A DNA stretch of 64,000 bases from an uncultured Prevotellaceae bacterium (GTDB lineage: Bacteria; Bacteroidota; Bacteroidia; Bacteroidales; Muribaculaceae), in contig CAJLWM010000003.1 in NCBI GenBank assembly GCA_905210415.1, positions 7,140 through 71,139 of the forward strand, in the 5' to 3' direction. The notes below the pieces were generated by a model. That model saw nothing but the letters and a program-made list of their open reading frames with translations. It was not told the DNA's origin and did no database searches. Every line of letters begins with the position of its first letter. Position 1 is the stretch's first letter. Position numbers and translations under genes: made by a program. This document shows, piece by piece, positions 35,939-45,116 of the stretch.

Positions 35939-36120
35939 GCTGACTATTTATATTTAGCGGACAGTAATAATCACAAAATGTATTTTCCTACAATCGCCCA
36001 TATTGTAGATTTCACCAACAAGAAACCTTTTTTCATAAAAATTTACAACGACCAGCAGTTTTTTAAATCTCAAGCCAAAATTTGTGCGCCAAGGCACTAA
36101 AATATTTCGAGGATTTTACC

Positions 36121-36128
36121 TATTTTTG
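36121..36128 (+). promoter_or_regulatory. tsaE promoter -7 box
   Basis: TATTTTTG, 31 bases before the ATG. It gives tsaE an independent promoter after the porX-tsaE unit was separated by the insertion. Confidence 0.5.
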
Positions 36129-36159
36129 TAAAACACTACTAAGCAAAACACATCTTATT

Positions 36160-36594
36160 ATGGAAAAGATACAATTCAAAATCGAAAATCTCGACGCTAT
36201 ACAGCAAGCCGCAAAACAATTTATCGACGCTATGGGCGACTTCAACGTGTTTGCCTTTTATGGCGAAATGGGTGCTGGCAAAACCACTTTTATCAACGCT
36301 ATTTGCCGCGAACTCGGAGTGGACGATGTCACCAACTCTCCTTCGTTCTCTATCGCAAACGAATATCGTAGCGAAACCACTGCCGAACTAATCTACCACT
36401 TCGACTTCTATCGCCTCGAAGACGAACGCGAAGCCGAAGACATAGGCGTTGACGACTATTTCGAAAGCGGCGCAATCTGCCTTATCGAATGGCCTGAACG
36501 CATCGACGACCTTTTGCCTGACCACACTGTGCGTGTCGACATCCACCCTAACGACGACGGATCGCGCTCGGTGGCTCTCACTTTCCCAGAATAA
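36160..36594 (+). CDS. tsaE: tRNA t6A biosynthesis ATPase TsaE
   Basis: A 144-residue P-loop protein needed for threonylcarbamoyladenosine at tRNA position 37, with partners TsaB, TsaC and TsaD. The Walker A motif is FYGEMGAGKTTF (about 31-42). NSPSFSIANEY, HFDFYRLE and CLIEWPERI follow in family order. The start at 36160 gives the usual length; an upstream in-frame start lies before the promoter. A biotin ligase gene follows after 12 bases. Confidence 0.95.
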   Translation: MEKIQFKIENLDAIQQAAKQFIDAMGDFNVFAFYGEMGAGKTTFINAICRELGVDDVTNSPSFSIANEYRSETTAELIYHFDFYRLEDEREAEDIGVDDYFESGAICLIEWPERIDDLLPDHTVRVDIHPNDDGSRSVALTFPE

Positions 36595-36606
36595 AACCAC
36601 TGCTCT

Positions 36607-37344
36607 ATGCCACGATATATACTTGTACACGAGACGGCTTCTACCAACACCTACATTGCTCGAATGGCTGCTATGCTGCCATCGGGCACGGTGATTCACA
36701 CTCCCAAGCAAACTGCAGGACGCGGCCAGCGAGGCAACTCTTGGGAGTCGGAAGAAGGCAAAAACCTCGCTTTCTCGCTCCTGCTGAAGAATCCCGACAT
36801 TGCTCCAAACCGCCAGTTCTTCATCAGCGAAGCCACATCTCTCGCCATTATCGACTGCCTAAACGCCATCACCCCCGGCTTTTGCATCAAATGGCCCAAC
36901 GATATATATCACGCCGACAGCAAAGTGGCTGGCATACTCATCGAGCACTCTCTCACCACTAAAGCTATCAGCCAAACAATCATAGGCGTGGGGCTCAACG
37001 TCAACCAAGACACTTGGTTAAGCGATGCGCCCAACCCTATCAGTCTGAAGCAGATCACCGGCAACTACACCGACCTCACGCAATTGCTACACGACATCTG
37101 CTCACGCATAGAGCAATACTGCTCGTTTGCCACATACACACCGCAGCAATTCCACGAGCTGCACTGCCGCTACTTTAATCACCTCTATCGCGCCGACGAT
37201 AAGCAACACACTTTTGCCCTGCCCGATGGCCGCCAATTCCCTGCCACAATACGCGAGGTGAAACCCGATGGCACACTATGCCTTGGCACCGACGATGGCT
37301 CGGTGAAGGAATTTGCCTTTAAAGAGGTGGCTTTTGTGATATAA
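36607..37344 (+). CDS. birA: Biotin-[acetyl-CoA-carboxylase] ligase
   Basis: A 245-residue enzyme that attaches biotin to carboxylase carrier domains. It has the biotinyl-AMP site GRGQRGNSWESEEGKNLAFS (about 38-57) and CIKWPNDIYHADSKVAGILIE. It lacks the N-terminal DNA-binding domain of E. coli BirA, so it is a ligase without repressor function. It is probably transcribed with tsaE. Confidence 0.93.
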   Translation: MPRYILVHETASTNTYIARMAAMLPSGTVIHTPKQTAGRGQRGNSWESEEGKNLAFSLLLKNPDIAPNRQFFISEATSLAIIDCLNAITPGFCIKWPNDIYHADSKVAGILIEHSLTTKAISQTIIGVGLNVNQDTWLSDAPNPISLKQITGNYTDLTQLLHDICSRIEQYCSFATYTPQQFHELHCRYFNHLYRADDKQHTFALPDGRQFPATIREVKPDGTLCLGTDDGSVKEFAFKEVAFVI

Positions 37345-37380
37345 AACATTTTTAGAACAACCTATTAAAACCCTCATATT

Positions 37381-37920
37381 ATGAATATAGTAGTATATTG
37401 CTCATCACGCGAGGGACTTTCCTCAGAATACGTGCAAATAGCCGAAGCCCTCGGCCAATGGATTGGCGAGCACCACCACACATTGGTGTATGGTGGCGTG
37501 AATGCCGGTCTGATGCACACAGTGGCGCAAGCCACTGCCGATGCTGGAGGCAAGGTGATTGGCATCGTTCCCGAAACTTTTACTCACCGCATAGATGCCG
37601 TTTGCGACGAAGTGATTGCCTGCCACAACCTCTCCGACCGCAAAGACATCATGATCGAGAAAGGCGACGCCTACGTATGTCTGCCGGGCGGAATCGGCAC
37701 AATCGACGAATGGATTTCAACACTTTCGCAATTAATTGTTGACCAACTGGAAAATAAAAAACCTATTTTTGCCGTTAACTACAATAATATGTATGGCAAT
37801 CTGATTGCCCAGCTCTGCGAATGCGCCTCATCTCAATTTGCTCGTGGCAAAAACATTGACTGCACTATTGTTGCAAACGATACCAACGAACTTATCAATT
37901 TACTCAATAAAAACATCTAA
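37381..37920 (+). CDS. LOG-family Rossmann protein (TIGR00730)
   Basis: A 179-residue protein of the cytokinin-riboside 5'-monophosphate phosphoribohydrolase (LOG) family. The signature PGGIGTIDEW (about 101-110) matches PGGxGTxxE, and YGGVNAGLMHTVAQA (about 38-52) forms the nucleotide site. Bacterial members hydrolyse nucleotide 5'-monophosphates such as AMP. The cellular role here is not evident. The adenosyltransferase gene starts 6 bases after its stop. Confidence 0.9.
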   Translation: MNIVVYCSSREGLSSEYVQIAEALGQWIGEHHHTLVYGGVNAGLMHTVAQATADAGGKVIGIVPETFTHRIDAVCDEVIACHNLSDRKDIMIEKGDAYVCLPGGIGTIDEWISTLSQLIVDQLENKKPIFAVNYNNMYGNLIAQLCECASSQFARGKNIDCTIVANDTNELINLLNKNI

Positions 37921-37926
37921 ACACTT

Positions 37927-38472
37927 ATGAAAAGCCCTTTGTATACTATGACTGGTGACCACGGCCACACATCGTTGGTTGGTGGTACTCGCGTGAGCAA
38001 AAGTGACCCACGTATTGAAGCTTACGGGACTGTTGACGAACTAAACTCTCAGATTGCAATGCTTGCTGTCGGATGCAAAGAACCGTATCCCGACATCTAC
38101 GAAGTTCTTTTGATGATTCAAAACAAGCTTTTCAACATCGGCGCATACCTCGCTACCGAAGACGCTAAAGCAGCCCTCGGTATCGAAGACGAAGACGTGG
38201 AAGCAATTGAGAAAATCATCGATATCCTCTACGAAAAACTGCCTAAGACTCACCGATTTGTACTCCCTGGCGGCACTAAACTAAGCGCCCAAGCCGAGAT
38301 TTGCCGCACTGTGGCTCGTCGTGCCGAACGACGCATCATCTTGCTTGCCGACAACAAACCAGTCAACCCCGATGTGATGCGTTTCGTAAATCGCATTAGC
38401 GACTTGTTCTTCGTTATCGGACGCTACAACATCACCACCACAGGCACCAAAGAAATTTTCTGGGAGAAATAA
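37927..38472 (+). CDS. Cob(I)yrinic acid a,c-diamide adenosyltransferase, PduO type
   Basis: A 181-residue ATP:cob(I)alamin adenosyltransferase. It has the N-terminal TGDHGHTSLVGGTRVSKSD ATP loop and ECF-type helices with AYGTVDELNSQIAML, then RTVARRAERR and VNRISDLFFVIGRY. It makes adenosylcobalamin from corrinoids. Length is typical. No other cobamide gene is nearby; grouping with birA and tsaE is probably incidental. Confidence 0.93.
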   Translation: MKSPLYTMTGDHGHTSLVGGTRVSKSDPRIEAYGTVDELNSQIAMLAVGCKEPYPDIYEVLLMIQNKLFNIGAYLATEDAKAALGIEDEDVEAIEKIIDILYEKLPKTHRFVLPGGTKLSAQAEICRTVARRAERRIILLADNKPVNPDVMRFVNRISDLFFVIGRYNITTTGTKEIFWEK

Positions 38473-38535
38473 GCAACTTCAGTAACTTTCGTTACTAACA
38501 ACAAACCCCACACTCGCTTATCAATAAGCGATAAA

Positions 38536-38720
38536 ACCCAATTCGGGCATTAGGGCTTGGATAGATTTCGGAGTTTTAGAAGCGCAGATTTTGATTGCTC
38601 TTTAATGAGTTATAGCGAACTATAGCAAGTTAAAAACAAGCAAAAGATGCCTTATAAAAACCAAAAGACTCCAAGCAGTAGAAACAGATTTTCATATACG
38701 CCCTAATGTCCGGTTTGGTT
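38536..38720. repeat. Palindromic repeat copy G
   Basis: A 185-bp family member, 63 bp after the adenosyltransferase gene. The right end has lost one base (GGTTTGGTT). Flanks do not match each other. Confidence 0.82.
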
Positions 38721-38885
38721 TATACTTTTACCCGACAGCAATAATTTCTCACATTTTCCCACCTAAAGTGTGATTTCCCCTATTTCTGTGGCACACGAAA
38801 ACCGCCCTACCTCAAGACAGAACTGCCACAAAAACTCCAAAAAAGTAATGCTGAATTTCACACCGAAAACGTGCAGCGACGTCTA
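38721..38885. other. Short spacer before the PorE-like gene end
   Basis: No gene or clear terminator is seen; only AT-rich sequence. Confidence 0.4.
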
Positions 38886-40850
38886 TTAATTCTGCAACGA
38901 AATCACTTGGAATTCCGTGCGGCGATTAATCTGATCGGCGGCATCCTGATCAGGTTTTTCAAGTTTGCTGATAAATTCTTCGGTGAGCGTATCACCTTCC
39001 TTAAATTGAGGGTACAATCGCGCGATGCGCTTGGTCACTGTCTTTGGGCGTGTCTTGCCATAACCCTTCGGACGCAAGCGGCTCGATTCCACTCCAGCGG
39101 CTATCAGATAATCAACCACCGATTTGGCGCGGCGGTCGCTCAATTTCAGATTATACTCGTTGCTTCCCCAGCGGTCGGTGTGCGACGCCATCTCTATCAC
39201 AATCTGCGGATTGTCTTTCAAGATGGTCACCATCGAATCGAGTGCGGCTTTCGACTCAGCACGCAGCGAAGCCTTATCGAAATCATAGAAAATATTCTCA
39301 ATCACCTGCGGCTTAGTCATGGCAGCAAGTATAAAGTCTACCGCATATTCGGCATCCTCCTCAGCCATATCGCTCACAAACTCCTGCTTGCCGTTCATAT
39401 AGCCTTTTGCGCCTGCCATCATCACATATTTCACACCTCGTTGCAGGTTAAACTGAAATGTGCCGTCGCTCTTGCCGATGGCTTTCTGATTGCTGCCATC
39501 GTCGCCCACAATGCGTATCACGGCATTTGGCACCGGCTCCTCGTCGCGATCGAGCACATAACCCGAAATGGTGATTTTCAATTCAGGTTTCACAAACGAG
39601 TAGATATGGTCATATCCGCGGGCATCGTTGCGGTTAGAGCTAAAGAAACCGCTTTCGCCCTCGCCAAAAGTGATGCCGAAGTCATCATACGACGAGTTCA
39701 TCGGCCAACCCATATTCTCGATATTCCATCCGCCCGAAGCGGTGAGCGTGGCCTTAAAGATATCCAATCCGCCCAATCCAGCATGGCCATTGCTTGCAAA
39801 ATAGAGCACACTATCGCTGCGCACATAGGGGAAACGCTCATCGCCCGGCGTGTTTATCACATCGCCAAGGTTTTCCAGCGAACCCTCTCGTTCCTTCAGG
39901 TTGATGCGCCAAAGGTCCTTGCCTCCTTGTCCGCCCGGCATATCGCTCGAGAAATACAACCAAGTGCCATCGGGCGACACTGCAGGGTCACCATAAGCCG
40001 ACAGCGTATCGGCAGTGATTTCAAGCTTCACCGGGGCGCTCCACTTGGCCTCACTGCGCTGCGATGTGTAAATCTCCACCGAGGTGGCAGAGTTGAGTTC
40101 GCGGCGAGCCTTAGCAAGATACATCGTAGACCCATCAGGCGAAAACGATGTAACACCTTCATCAAAGTCAGTATTCAATTCACCCTCGGCAGGCTCTGGA
40201 CGCTGCCACACGCCCTTCTCATTTTTCTTAGCCACATATATGTCGCTATTCTTGGTGCCTGTGATTTCGCTCTTGGCAGTACCCTTCGACTTCTCGGTCG
40301 ACGAGGTGAAATACAGTTGGTCGTGCGAACCATCGAGAAACATCGGGCAGAAATCGGCGCGACGCGAATTAAACAATTTCGCAGCCGACACCTTGTAGCG
40401 CGTGGGCGCAGCCTTGATGCGAGCAGCATTCTGGCTGCCACGCAATCCGTCGCGGGCAAGCACGCTCTTAGGTTGCTTCTCAAGGAATGCCTCGTAATTC
40501 TTCACGGCATCTTTATATTTGCCCTCCATATGCTGGCTTTGCGCCAGATAAAGCAGAGCCATACTGTCGGGGTAATTATAGCGTATAGCATTGCGATAGG
40601 CTCCCGATGCATTTGCAGCCATATTCAAGTGGCGATAGCACTCGCCCATCCTGAAGGCCACAGTGCCACGCAGCGGGCGCTCCTCGCGCTTAGTGAGTTT
40701 GTTATACACCTTCTTGTAGGTGAGCATTGCTGCATGATATTCGCCTCGGGCATACTGCTCATCGGCAGTAGAGAGTTTTGCACCGCGGCATCCACTAAGC
40801 ATTGCCACAGCCACCATCATATATAATATGTGCCTATACGAATATTTCAT
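38886..40850 (-). CDS. OmpA-family lipoprotein with TPR and PD40 repeats (PorE-like)
   Basis: About 654 residues from the Met at 40850; a start at 40904 only adds a non-signal extension. The lipobox is AMLSGC. TPR-like helices (about 30-120) are followed by PD40/WD40-like beta-propeller repeats with SPDG motifs (about 170-420), a carboxypeptidase-regulatory-like beta-sandwich (about 430-520) and a C-terminal OmpA peptidoglycan-binding domain (ASHTDRWGSNEYN and LSDRRAKSVVDYL). This order is that of PorE, a periplasmic T9SS-associated protein. The same family is widespread without T9SS, so the link is tentative. Confidence 0.85.
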   Translation of the reverse strand: MKYSYRHILYMMVAVAMLSGCRGAKLSTADEQYARGEYHAAMLTYKKVYNKLTKREERPLRGTVAFRMGECYRHLNMAANASGAYRNAIRYNYPDSMALLYLAQSQHMEGKYKDAVKNYEAFLEKQPKSVLARDGLRGSQNAARIKAAPTRYKVSAAKLFNSRRADFCPMFLDGSHDQLYFTSSTEKSKGTAKSEITGTKNSDIYVAKKNEKGVWQRPEPAEGELNTDFDEGVTSFSPDGSTMYLAKARRELNSATSVEIYTSQRSEAKWSAPVKLEITADTLSAYGDPAVSPDGTWLYFSSDMPGGQGGKDLWRINLKEREGSLENLGDVINTPGDERFPYVRSDSVLYFASNGHAGLGGLDIFKATLTASGGWNIENMGWPMNSSYDDFGITFGEGESGFFSSNRNDARGYDHIYSFVKPELKITISGYVLDRDEEPVPNAVIRIVGDDGSNQKAIGKSDGTFQFNLQRGVKYVMMAGAKGYMNGKQEFVSDMAEEDAEYAVDFILAAMTKPQVIENIFYDFDKASLRAESKAALDSMVTILKDNPQIVIEMASHTDRWGSNEYNLKLSDRRAKSVVDYLIAAGVESSRLRPKGYGKTRPKTVTKRIARLYPQFKEGDTLTEEFISKLEKPDQDAADQINRRTEFQVISLQN

Positions 40851-40921
40851 AATCATTTTTGCTATACGCCTCATGGCGCTCTTTGCGCCACAGGGCCATT
40901 TCACCTAATCTTAAAAACGAC

Positions 40922-40957
40922 AAAGCACCCTGCTTTATTGTATAAGCAAAGTGCTTT
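40922..40957 (-). terminator. rnc terminator
   Basis: Nested stems AAAGCAC/GTGCTTT and TGCTT/AAGCA; on the minus strand GTCGTTTTT follows. Confidence 0.7.
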
Positions 40958-41001
40958 ATCTTATTCTGTTATCCGTGAGTGAAATCAATGGTTTTTATCA
41001 A

Positions 41002-41883
41002 TCAACCCTCTGCAGATTCGTGTTGCTGTTCGCGCTCGAGTTCTGCCAACGCCATAGCCTCAGCAGCCTCCACCACGTCCTCCTTGCGAATGTCGTCTTT
41101 CAAGTCTTCTATACACTCCTCATCCACAGCCGACAGGATGCGTTCGCGCAATTCCTGATTGCCGTTGATATGGTTGAGCGCGTCTTGCGATGCCACTTGG
41201 TGAGATTCCTTCTTAGAATAGCCTTTGCCCTTGCCCACCTCAATGTCGCTAACCTTCACCACTGTGTGGAATATCGGGTTGTTCTGTTCGTCATATTGCA
41301 CGTCCGACGTGATATACTCCACCGAGATATGATACTTCTGACTCCATTCTATCAGGTGCGACTTAAAGTTGATTTCAGTCTTCACCACATTTCTGAGGTC
41401 GAAATATGCATCGAGTATGCGCTCCTTCACAAACTTGAAGCAGCGGTCATAACCTTTGTCGAGATACACTGCCCCAACGAGTGCTTCCACGGCATTGCCA
41501 AAAATATAGCTATTATGGCTTTGCGATTTCTGCGACCATCGCACCACCTGTGGCAGTCCGAGTCGCTCGCCAACGCGATTCAGGCTCTCGCGCTGCACAA
41601 TCTTTGAGCGTGTAGAGGTGAGAAATCCCTCGCGACGCTTCGGGAATGTCTTATACAACACATCAGCCACTATGCTGTCGAGTATCGAGTCGCCCAAAAA
41701 TTCAAGTCGCTCGTTGTTGACCCACCCTTTGCGCGATTTTATCGACATCGAGCGGTGAACAAACGCCAACTTATACAACTCTATATCGCCAGGATAAAAC
41801 CCAAGCATGTTGTAACAAAACACATAAAGCTCCTTTTCCTTTACGAAAGGGAGCTTTATCCGTGTGAGAATATCTTTAAACAC
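41002..41883 (-). CDS. rnc: Ribonuclease III
   Basis: A 293-residue double-stranded RNA endonuclease. The RNase III signature is NERLEFLGDSILD (about 57-69) with a second acidic site in EALVGAVYLDKG. A dsRNA-binding domain covers about 178-250, ending YSKKESHQVASQDAL. An acidic, Glu/Ala-rich tail of about 40 residues is an extension. It lies 17 bases after fabF in the conserved acpP-fabF-rnc order. It would be the obvious enzyme to process long hairpin RNAs from the palindromic repeats, if they are transcribed. Confidence 0.95.
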   Translation of the reverse strand: MFKDILTRIKLPFVKEKELYVFCYNMLGFYPGDIELYKLAFVHRSMSIKSRKGWVNNERLEFLGDSILDSIVADVLYKTFPKRREGFLTSTRSKIVQRESLNRVGERLGLPQVVRWSQKSQSHNSYIFGNAVEALVGAVYLDKGYDRCFKFVKERILDAYFDLRNVVKTEINFKSHLIEWSQKYHISVEYITSDVQYDEQNNPIFHTVVKVSDIEVGKGKGYSKKESHQVASQDALNHINGNQELRERILSAVDEECIEDLKDDIRKEDVVEAAEAMALAELEREQQHESAEG

Positions 41884-41900
41884 TTCTTTTCGTGTTTATA

Positions 41901-43163
41901 TTATTCCTGATACTTCTTGACGATGATACAAGCATTATGTCCACCAAAACCGAAAGTATTCGACAATGCTACGTCCACCTTGCGGTGTTGTGCTTCATTG
42001 AATGTGAAATTCATGTTGTAGTCGATACTTTCATCGTTATCACCCTCTTCGTGGTTGATTGTTGGAGGCACAACGTCTTCTTGCACAGACTTAACGCAGA
42101 ACAATGCTTCGAGAGCACCTGTAGCACCAAGCAAGTGACCAGTCATTGACTTAGTAGAACTTACGTTCAACTTATATGCGTGTTCGCCGAACACTTCCAT
42201 GATAGCCTTCACTTCTGATACGTCGCCCACTGGGGTAGATGTACCGTGTGCATTGATATAATCTACGTCTTCTGGCTTAATACATGCGTCTTTAAGAGCA
42301 TTTTCCATCACCAAGCGAGCACCGAGGCCTTCTGGGTGAGTGGCTGTGATATGATAAGCATCAGCGCTCATGCCACCGCCGATTACCTCAGCGTAGATCT
42401 TGGCACCGCGAGCCTTTGCATGCTCATATTCTTCAAGGATAAGGGCTGCAGAACCTTCACCCATCACGAAGCCATCGCGAGAACCGCTGAATGGACGTGA
42501 AGCATGCTCAGCATCGTCGTTGCGAGTAGAGAGTGCGTGCATTGAGTTGAAGCCACCTACGCCTGCTGGGAAAATAGCTGCTTCAGCACCACCAGTTACT
42601 ATTGCATCGGCCATACCCAAACGCACAAGGTTGAATGCATCAATCATACCATTTGTTGATGAAGCACATGCCGATACGATGCCGTAATTTGGTCCGTGGT
42701 AGCCATACTTCATTGAGATGTGACCTGCTGCGATGTCAGCAATCATCTTAGGAATAAAGAATGGGTTGTATTTTGGACCATTTTCTTCGTGCAATGCATA
42801 ATAGCCTGCTTCTTCTTCAAATGTATGAAGACCGCCAATACCTGCGCAGAACACTACGCCTACGCGTGTCTTGTCGAGACCCTCTGATTCAATTTGCGAA
42901 TCTTCTACAGCTTGTGTAGCTGCCACCAACGCATATTGAGAGTATAAATCTAATGTGCGGAGTGCCTTGCGGTCGAAATGTTCAGCCGCATTGAAATTCT
43001 TTACCTCGCAAGCAAACTGTGTCTTAAACTTCGAGGCATCAAAATGAGTAAGAGGTCCTGCTCCACTTACTCCTGCCAACGCATTAGCCCATGTTTGAGC
43101 CACATCGTTGCCTAACGGAGTAATAGCACCAAGACCTGTTACTACTACTCTTTTTAATTCCAT
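41901..43163 (-). CDS. fabF: 3-oxoacyl-[acyl-carrier-protein] synthase II
   Basis: A 420-residue condensing enzyme of fatty-acid elongation. The catalytic triad is visible: Cys in VSACASSTNG (about 165), His in NAHGTSTPVGD (about 308) and His in SMTGHLLGATG (about 345). Length and motifs are standard. It is preceded by acpP and followed by rnc. Confidence 0.96.
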   Translation of the reverse strand: MELKRVVVTGLGAITPLGNDVAQTWANALAGVSGAGPLTHFDASKFKTQFACEVKNFNAAEHFDRKALRTLDLYSQYALVAATQAVEDSQIESEGLDKTRVGVVFCAGIGGLHTFEEEAGYYALHEENGPKYNPFFIPKMIADIAAGHISMKYGYHGPNYGIVSACASSTNGMIDAFNLVRLGMADAIVTGGAEAAIFPAGVGGFNSMHALSTRNDDAEHASRPFSGSRDGFVMGEGSAALILEEYEHAKARGAKIYAEVIGGGMSADAYHITATHPEGLGARLVMENALKDACIKPEDVDYINAHGTSTPVGDVSEVKAIMEVFGEHAYKLNVSSTKSMTGHLLGATGALEALFCVKSVQEDVVPPTINHEEGDNDESIDYNMNFTFNEAQHRKVDVALSNTFGFGGHNACIIVKKYQE

Positions 43164-43199
43164 AAAGTTGTAGTTACGGGATATAAAAGAAAGTTTGTC

Positions 43200-43433
43200 T
43201 TACTTGTTTTCTTCAATGTATGCGATTGCATCGCCTACTGTTTGAATTGCTTCAGCTTTTTCGTCTGGAATAGTGATACCAAATTCCTTTTCGAATTCCA
43301 TGATAAGTTCTACTGTATCAAGAGAATCTGCGCCAAGGTCAGTAGTGAATGCTGCTTCTGGTTTTACTTCTGCTTCGTTTACACCAAGCTTGTCAACGAT
43401 GATAGCTTTTACTCTTTCTGCAATTTCAGACAT
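43200..43433 (-). CDS. acpP: Acyl carrier protein
   Basis: A 77-residue acidic carrier. The phosphopantetheine serine is in [10 protein letters not shown] (about residue 37). It delivers acyl chains to FabF, the next gene. A probable promoter (imperfect -7 TTACTTTG on the minus strand, about 43497-43504) lies about 65 bases upstream. Confidence 0.97.
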   Translation of the reverse strand: MSEIAERVKAIIVDKLGVNEAEVKPEAAFTTDLGADSLDTVELIMEFEKEFGITIPDEKAEAIQTVGDAIAYIEENK

Positions 43434-43810
43434 AATTCTTATTTTTTAATTGTTATAAATTAGTTGTGATAATTTTCTCATTTTAAAATATCGGTGCAAA
43501 GTAACTAATTATTATCCATATATGAAAATTTTATGGCGCAAAACCTGCGTTTTTGCACAGATTTTTTCACTTTGTGCATCTTTTTTTGCCTTTTCGGTGC
43601 TTTTTTAGCCCATTTTTACACCCCATCAACCCATTTTCAGACATATACATTATATATTACATCACTTTAAACAAATCACAACCAACACTATTTCAGCACA
43701 AACTGACGTTTTCTTTGCATTATTTTTCGCCCAAGAGATTTCACGCTTCGCAGAAATTACTTAATTTTGCCAAATAAGCTACAAAACATATAAACCTTAT
43801 TTACTTGATC
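43434..43810. other. Divergent region acpP/GH3
   Basis: About 375 bp. Beyond the acpP promoter candidate there is only AT- and pyrimidine-rich sequence, and no gene. Confidence 0.5.
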
Positions 43811-44962
43811 ATGCATAGAATCAAAACTTTAGTCCTCGCCTTTTTGGCTTTAACCTTTGCAGTGGCCTCTGCGCAGACTGCCGTACCCGACTCTCTACTG
43901 CGACGCTACGCCGCAGAAATGCTCATGGTGGGCTTCAAAGCCGACAGCATCACCCCTTCGTGCGACGCCGTGCGATATGTGCGCGACCTGCATGTGGGTG
44001 GCATCATCTTGTTTGACGTTGACCTTACTGGCGCAAAAACCATAGGTTCGCGCAACATCACTTCTCGCCACCGTCTGCGTCAACTCACCACCAATCTGCA
44101 AAGCTTCAGCGACGGACGTCTGCTCATCGCTCTCGACCAAGAGGGTGGCCGCGTGGCTCGTCTGAAAACACAATACGGCTACCAACCCACTGTTAGCCAC
44201 AAATATCTCGGCGAGGTGAACCGCCGCGACACCACCTACCACTACGCAAGCCTTATGGCTGAAGACTTGGCATGGTCGGGCGTAAACATGAATCTCGCGC
44301 CAGACATCGACGTGAACATCAATCCCGCCTGCCCAGTGATTGGCAAGCTCAATCGCAGTTTCTCTTGCGACACCGCCATAGTGGCCAACAACGCCGAATG
44401 GTTTATCGATGCTCACCACGCTCACGGCGTGACTTGCGCGGTGAAGCACTTCCCCGGACACGGCAGCAGCAACGCCGATTCGCACTACGGACTCACCGAC
44501 GTCACCGACACATGGAAGCCTTGCGAATTGTTTCCTTTCAGCCACCTCATCAAGCAAGGCAAACTCGATGCCGTAATGACCGCACACATCTTCAACCGCA
44601 ACATCGACAAGACCCTTCCCGCCACACTTTCTCACGAGATTCTCACCACGCTCTTGCGCGAAAAGATGGGCTTTAACGGCGTGATTCTCACCGACGACAT
44701 GTATATGCAAGGCATCGTTGACAACTACAACATCGCCGAAGCTATAATTCTCACCATCAATGCCGGCGCCGACATATTGGTGATGGGCAACAATATCACC
44801 ACAGGATTCGAACCCGACCGCCCATTCCACGTTGTAGACATCATCGTAGATGCTGTGAAGGCTGGCAAAATCACTCCAGAACGCCTGAAGCAATCATACG
44901 ACCGCATTCGCGCGTTGAAAAACAAGTTGCCTAAGGCCGACACTGGCACCTTTATCTTCTAA
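43811..44962 (+). CDS. GH3 beta-N-acetylhexosaminidase-like (NagZ-type)
   Basis: A 383-residue secreted glycoside hydrolase family 3 enzyme with a single catalytic domain. The ATG at 43811 starts a signal peptide (about 1-19); the TTG two codons earlier is less likely. Typical motifs are DQEGGRVARLK, the KHFPGHGSSNADSHYGL block whose Asp-His pair acts as acid/base, and the nucleophile Asp in GVILTDDMYMQGI. These identify the NagZ-like clade that removes N-acetylglucosamine from muropeptides or glycans. Export suggests a periplasmic or outer-membrane role. Confidence 0.9.
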   Translation: MHRIKTLVLAFLALTFAVASAQTAVPDSLLRRYAAEMLMVGFKADSITPSCDAVRYVRDLHVGGIILFDVDLTGAKTIGSRNITSRHRLRQLTTNLQSFSDGRLLIALDQEGGRVARLKTQYGYQPTVSHKYLGEVNRRDTTYHYASLMAEDLAWSGVNMNLAPDIDVNINPACPVIGKLNRSFSCDTAIVANNAEWFIDAHHAHGVTCAVKHFPGHGSSNADSHYGLTDVTDTWKPCELFPFSHLIKQGKLDAVMTAHIFNRNIDKTLPATLSHEILTTLLREKMGFNGVILTDDMYMQGIVDNYNIAEAIILTINAGADILVMGNNITTGFEPDRPFHVVDIIVDAVKAGKITPERLKQSYDRIRALKNKLPKADTGTFIF

Positions 44963-44997
44963 GCAAGTCAATTATTTATCCACAAATATTTCATCAC

Positions 44998-45053
44998 ACC
45001 CGATTTGGCATTTTAGCGCAATTTCTTAAAGAATCCTAATTACCAAATCGGGT
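44998..45053. repeat. Short palindrome, distant relative of the repeat family
   Basis: A perfect 11-bp inverted repeat ACCCGATTTGG/CCAAATCGGGT around 34 bp with an inner TTTCTTAAAGAA. Its right end CCTAATTACC...GGGTTAA matches the family right end at 18 of 22 positions. Confidence 0.5.
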
Positions 45054-45116
45054 TAAACTTTTTGTTAAATTTAATGTCATATTAACAGAACCAAGAGAAA
45101 AGCAATGTATTTTTTA

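Larger units (their letters stand above)
34552..35965 (+). mobile_element. IS4-type insertion sequence
   Basis: A 1414-bp element bounded by perfect 13-bp inverted repeats ACTGTCCGCTAAA and TTTAGCGGACAGT. It carries one transposase gene, broken by a stop. Strong hairpins lie just inside each end (34586-34617 and 35909-35938) and would block read-through from and into neighbours. No matching target duplication is seen at the two edges, consistent with a rearranged junction. Confidence 0.9.

Noticed and set aside
38871-40826. A 651-codon open frame on the plus strand
   Set aside because: It lies antisense to the PorE-like OmpA gene, has no recognisable domain and no promoter; the minus-strand gene has a lipobox, domains and normal length.
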